NCBI GenBank assembly: GCA_020438525.1
Contig: JAGQUL010000250.1
Location: 1-16,963 of the forward strand
Origin: Thermoleophilia bacterium
GTDB taxonomy: Bacteria; Actinomycetota; Thermoleophilia; Gaiellales; SKUG01
DNA: 16,963 bases
Direction: 5' to 3'
Position numbers and translations under genes: made by a program. The notes below the pieces were generated by a model. The model made no database searches, was not told the DNA's origin, and was given only the letters and a program-made list of their open reading frames with translations. Of this stretch, positions 13,976 through 16,963 are shown piece by piece (within the stretch, counting starts at the first letter, position 1; each line of letters starts with the position of its first letter).

Positions 13976-14596
13976 TTACGCCGTGAGCTCGGACGTGAGC
14001 GGTGGGCCGCGCCGGGCGTTGGCACGCGCAGTCAGGCGCGTGAGTCGCGCGATCGCGTCGGCAGCGGCGCGGGCGATCGGAACAGGAGGCACCACGACGC
14101 GTGGAGCGCGGTCGCGACGCAGCAGTCGCGCCACGACCTCGCGGACGCGTGCGACCAGGACGGCGGCGGCAGCGGCGACCCGGCGATCGAGCATCGTGAT
14201 GATCGCCGCGCCGAGCAGCGCGGCTACGAGGTGGATGCCGAGCATCTGCCAGCTCGCCGAGGCATGTGACATCCCGTGAACGGCGGCATGGTGCAGGTGC
14301 TGGTGTGGTGCGGCACCTGCCGACAGCGACGCCGAGAGTGCGTAGGCCACGTGGGTCGCGACCTGGGCGGCACCGATCGCGCCGAACACGAACAGCCCCG
14401 ATCGAGGCGCGGCGCACGATCGCGACCAGGTCCAGGACGCGAAGAGCGCCGCGAGTGCAAGCATGGTGAGGAACACCGCGATCGGCTCCGCGCGATGCAC
14501 CAGCAGCGGCGTGCCTGCCGACACGAGCCCGAACGCCGCAGCTCGGCCGGGACCGAATCGGCTGCGTGCATCGCAGGTGTGATCGAGGGACACCAT
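13976..14596 (-). CDS. His-rich integral membrane protein of unknown function
   Basis: A 206-residue protein from an ATG at 14596, with three or four predicted membrane segments (possibly ~20-34, then ~37-56, ~66-90 and ~117-136). A His-rich loop (~97-111: HQHLHHAAVHGMSH) lies between the last two. The last segment (MLGIHLVAALLGAAIITMLDRR) resembles the MLAxHLxAAL...LRRGE pattern of small actinobacterial membrane proteins often found near copC/ycnI genes; this is from memory. A strongly basic Ala/Arg tail (~137-206) is probably cytoplasmic. The start was chosen because TACCGT lies 8 bases upstream on the minus strand, giving a leaderless start. A longer ORF to 14653 would add Cys-rich residues without support. 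The gene precedes the secreted His-rich protein by 90 bases. A copper or other metal role is only inferred. Confidence 0.65.
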   Translation of the reverse strand: MVSLDHTCDARSRFGPGRAAAFGLVSAGTPLLVHRAEPIAVFLTMLALAALFASWTWSRSCAAPRSGLFVFGAIGAAQVATHVAYALSASLSAGAAPHQHLHHAAVHGMSHASASWQMLGIHLVAALLGAAIITMLDRRVAAAAAVLVARVREVVARLLRRDRAPRVVVPPVPIARAAADAIARLTRLTARANARRGPPLTSELTA

Positions 14597-14604
14597 CGCA
14601 CGAT

Positions 14605-14610
14605 ACGGTA
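14605..14610 (-). promoter_or_regulatory. -10-like element for the His-rich membrane gene
   Basis: On the minus strand TACCGT ends eight bases before the ATG at 14596, with no ribosome binding site between. A second candidate, TATCGT, overlaps but would be too close. It lies in the 107-bp divergent intergenic region 14597-14703. Confidence 0.4.
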
Positions 14611-14690
14611 CACCGCCGATGTGGCGTTCGCATCCGCAGAAACCCGCAGGCACGCCCAGGCGTTCGCTCGCACGGTCGAGCGCGTGCAGG

Positions 14691-14696
14691 TAGTGT
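14691..14696 (+). promoter_or_regulatory. -10-like element, leaderless start of the SIS isomerase
   Basis: TAGTGT ends seven bases before the ATG at 14704, and the intervening bases (cacgcgc) contain no Shine-Dalgarno. The spacing matches that before the methyltransferase and UDP-glucose dehydrogenase genes. Confidence 0.5.
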
Positions 14697-14703
14697 CACG
14701 CGC

Positions 14704-16963
<2,260 letters not shown>

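Overview
The window looks like a chromosomal segment of a GC-rich actinobacterium, most likely of the Thermoleophilia/Solirubrobacterales type. Three things point there. The base and codon use is strongly GC-rich. The secreted protein at 9081-11030 ends in a cap of the style D-x-I-x-C-G...D-T-V...D-x-V...C-E-x-V, which I associate with that group. The LytR-CpsA-Psr protein carries an extra C-terminal domain. The lineage call is inference from recalled family features, not from any search. I see no mobile elements, CRISPR, tRNA or rRNA, and no obvious horizontally acquired block. Coding density is about 95%.

Layout, left to right. A minus-strand PEP-utilising (swivelling His-domain) protein runs off the left edge (<1-1504). 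It is divergent from a zinc-type homocysteine S-methyltransferase (1545-2357). Next come a YbdK-type glutamate-cysteine ligase family enzyme (2438-3601), an exported subtilisin-like S8 protease with C-terminal beta domains (3637-5673) and an M20 zinc peptidase/deacylase (5708-6937). The envelope part follows: a LytR-CpsA-Psr glycopolymer transferase (7040-8989) and a secreted beta-propeller-like protein with a Pro-Ala linker (9081-11030). UDP-glucose 6-dehydrogenase (11087-12439) then overlaps by one base a sugar-phosphate nucleotidyltransferase (12439-13434). Two minus-strand genes follow: a His-rich secreted protein (13457-13885) and, upstream of it, a His-rich membrane protein (13976-14596). 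A SIS-family phosphoglucose/phosphomannose isomerase (14704-15786) and S-adenosylhomocysteinase (15864 to the right edge, partial) complete the window.

Two functional themes stand out. The first is cell-envelope glycan supply and assembly: the isomerase interconverts hexose phosphates, the nucleotidyltransferase and UDP-glucose dehydrogenase make activated sugars, and the LCP protein attaches glycopolymer to the wall. The second is the methionine/SAM cycle: S-adenosylhomocysteinase releases homocysteine, which the methyltransferase at 1545 would remethylate. The adjacency of a SIS isomerase, a nucleotidyltransferase and ahcY resembles a conserved actinobacterial neighbourhood, known to me from Mycobacterium.

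Regulation. At least four genes (1545, 11087, 14596 minus, 14704) have a TAnnnT -10-like hexamer 6-8 bases before the start codon and no Shine-Dalgarno, which suggests leaderless transcripts. Others (ahcY, the 13885 gene, the PEP gene) have a recognisable ribosome binding site. I did not find a clearly new multi-gene defence or metabolic system. The most unusual items are the PEP-utilising protein with no visible ATP-grasp domain, the His-rich membrane/secreted pair, the perfect inverted repeat over the UDP-glucose dehydrogenase promoter, and the three-domain LCP protein.
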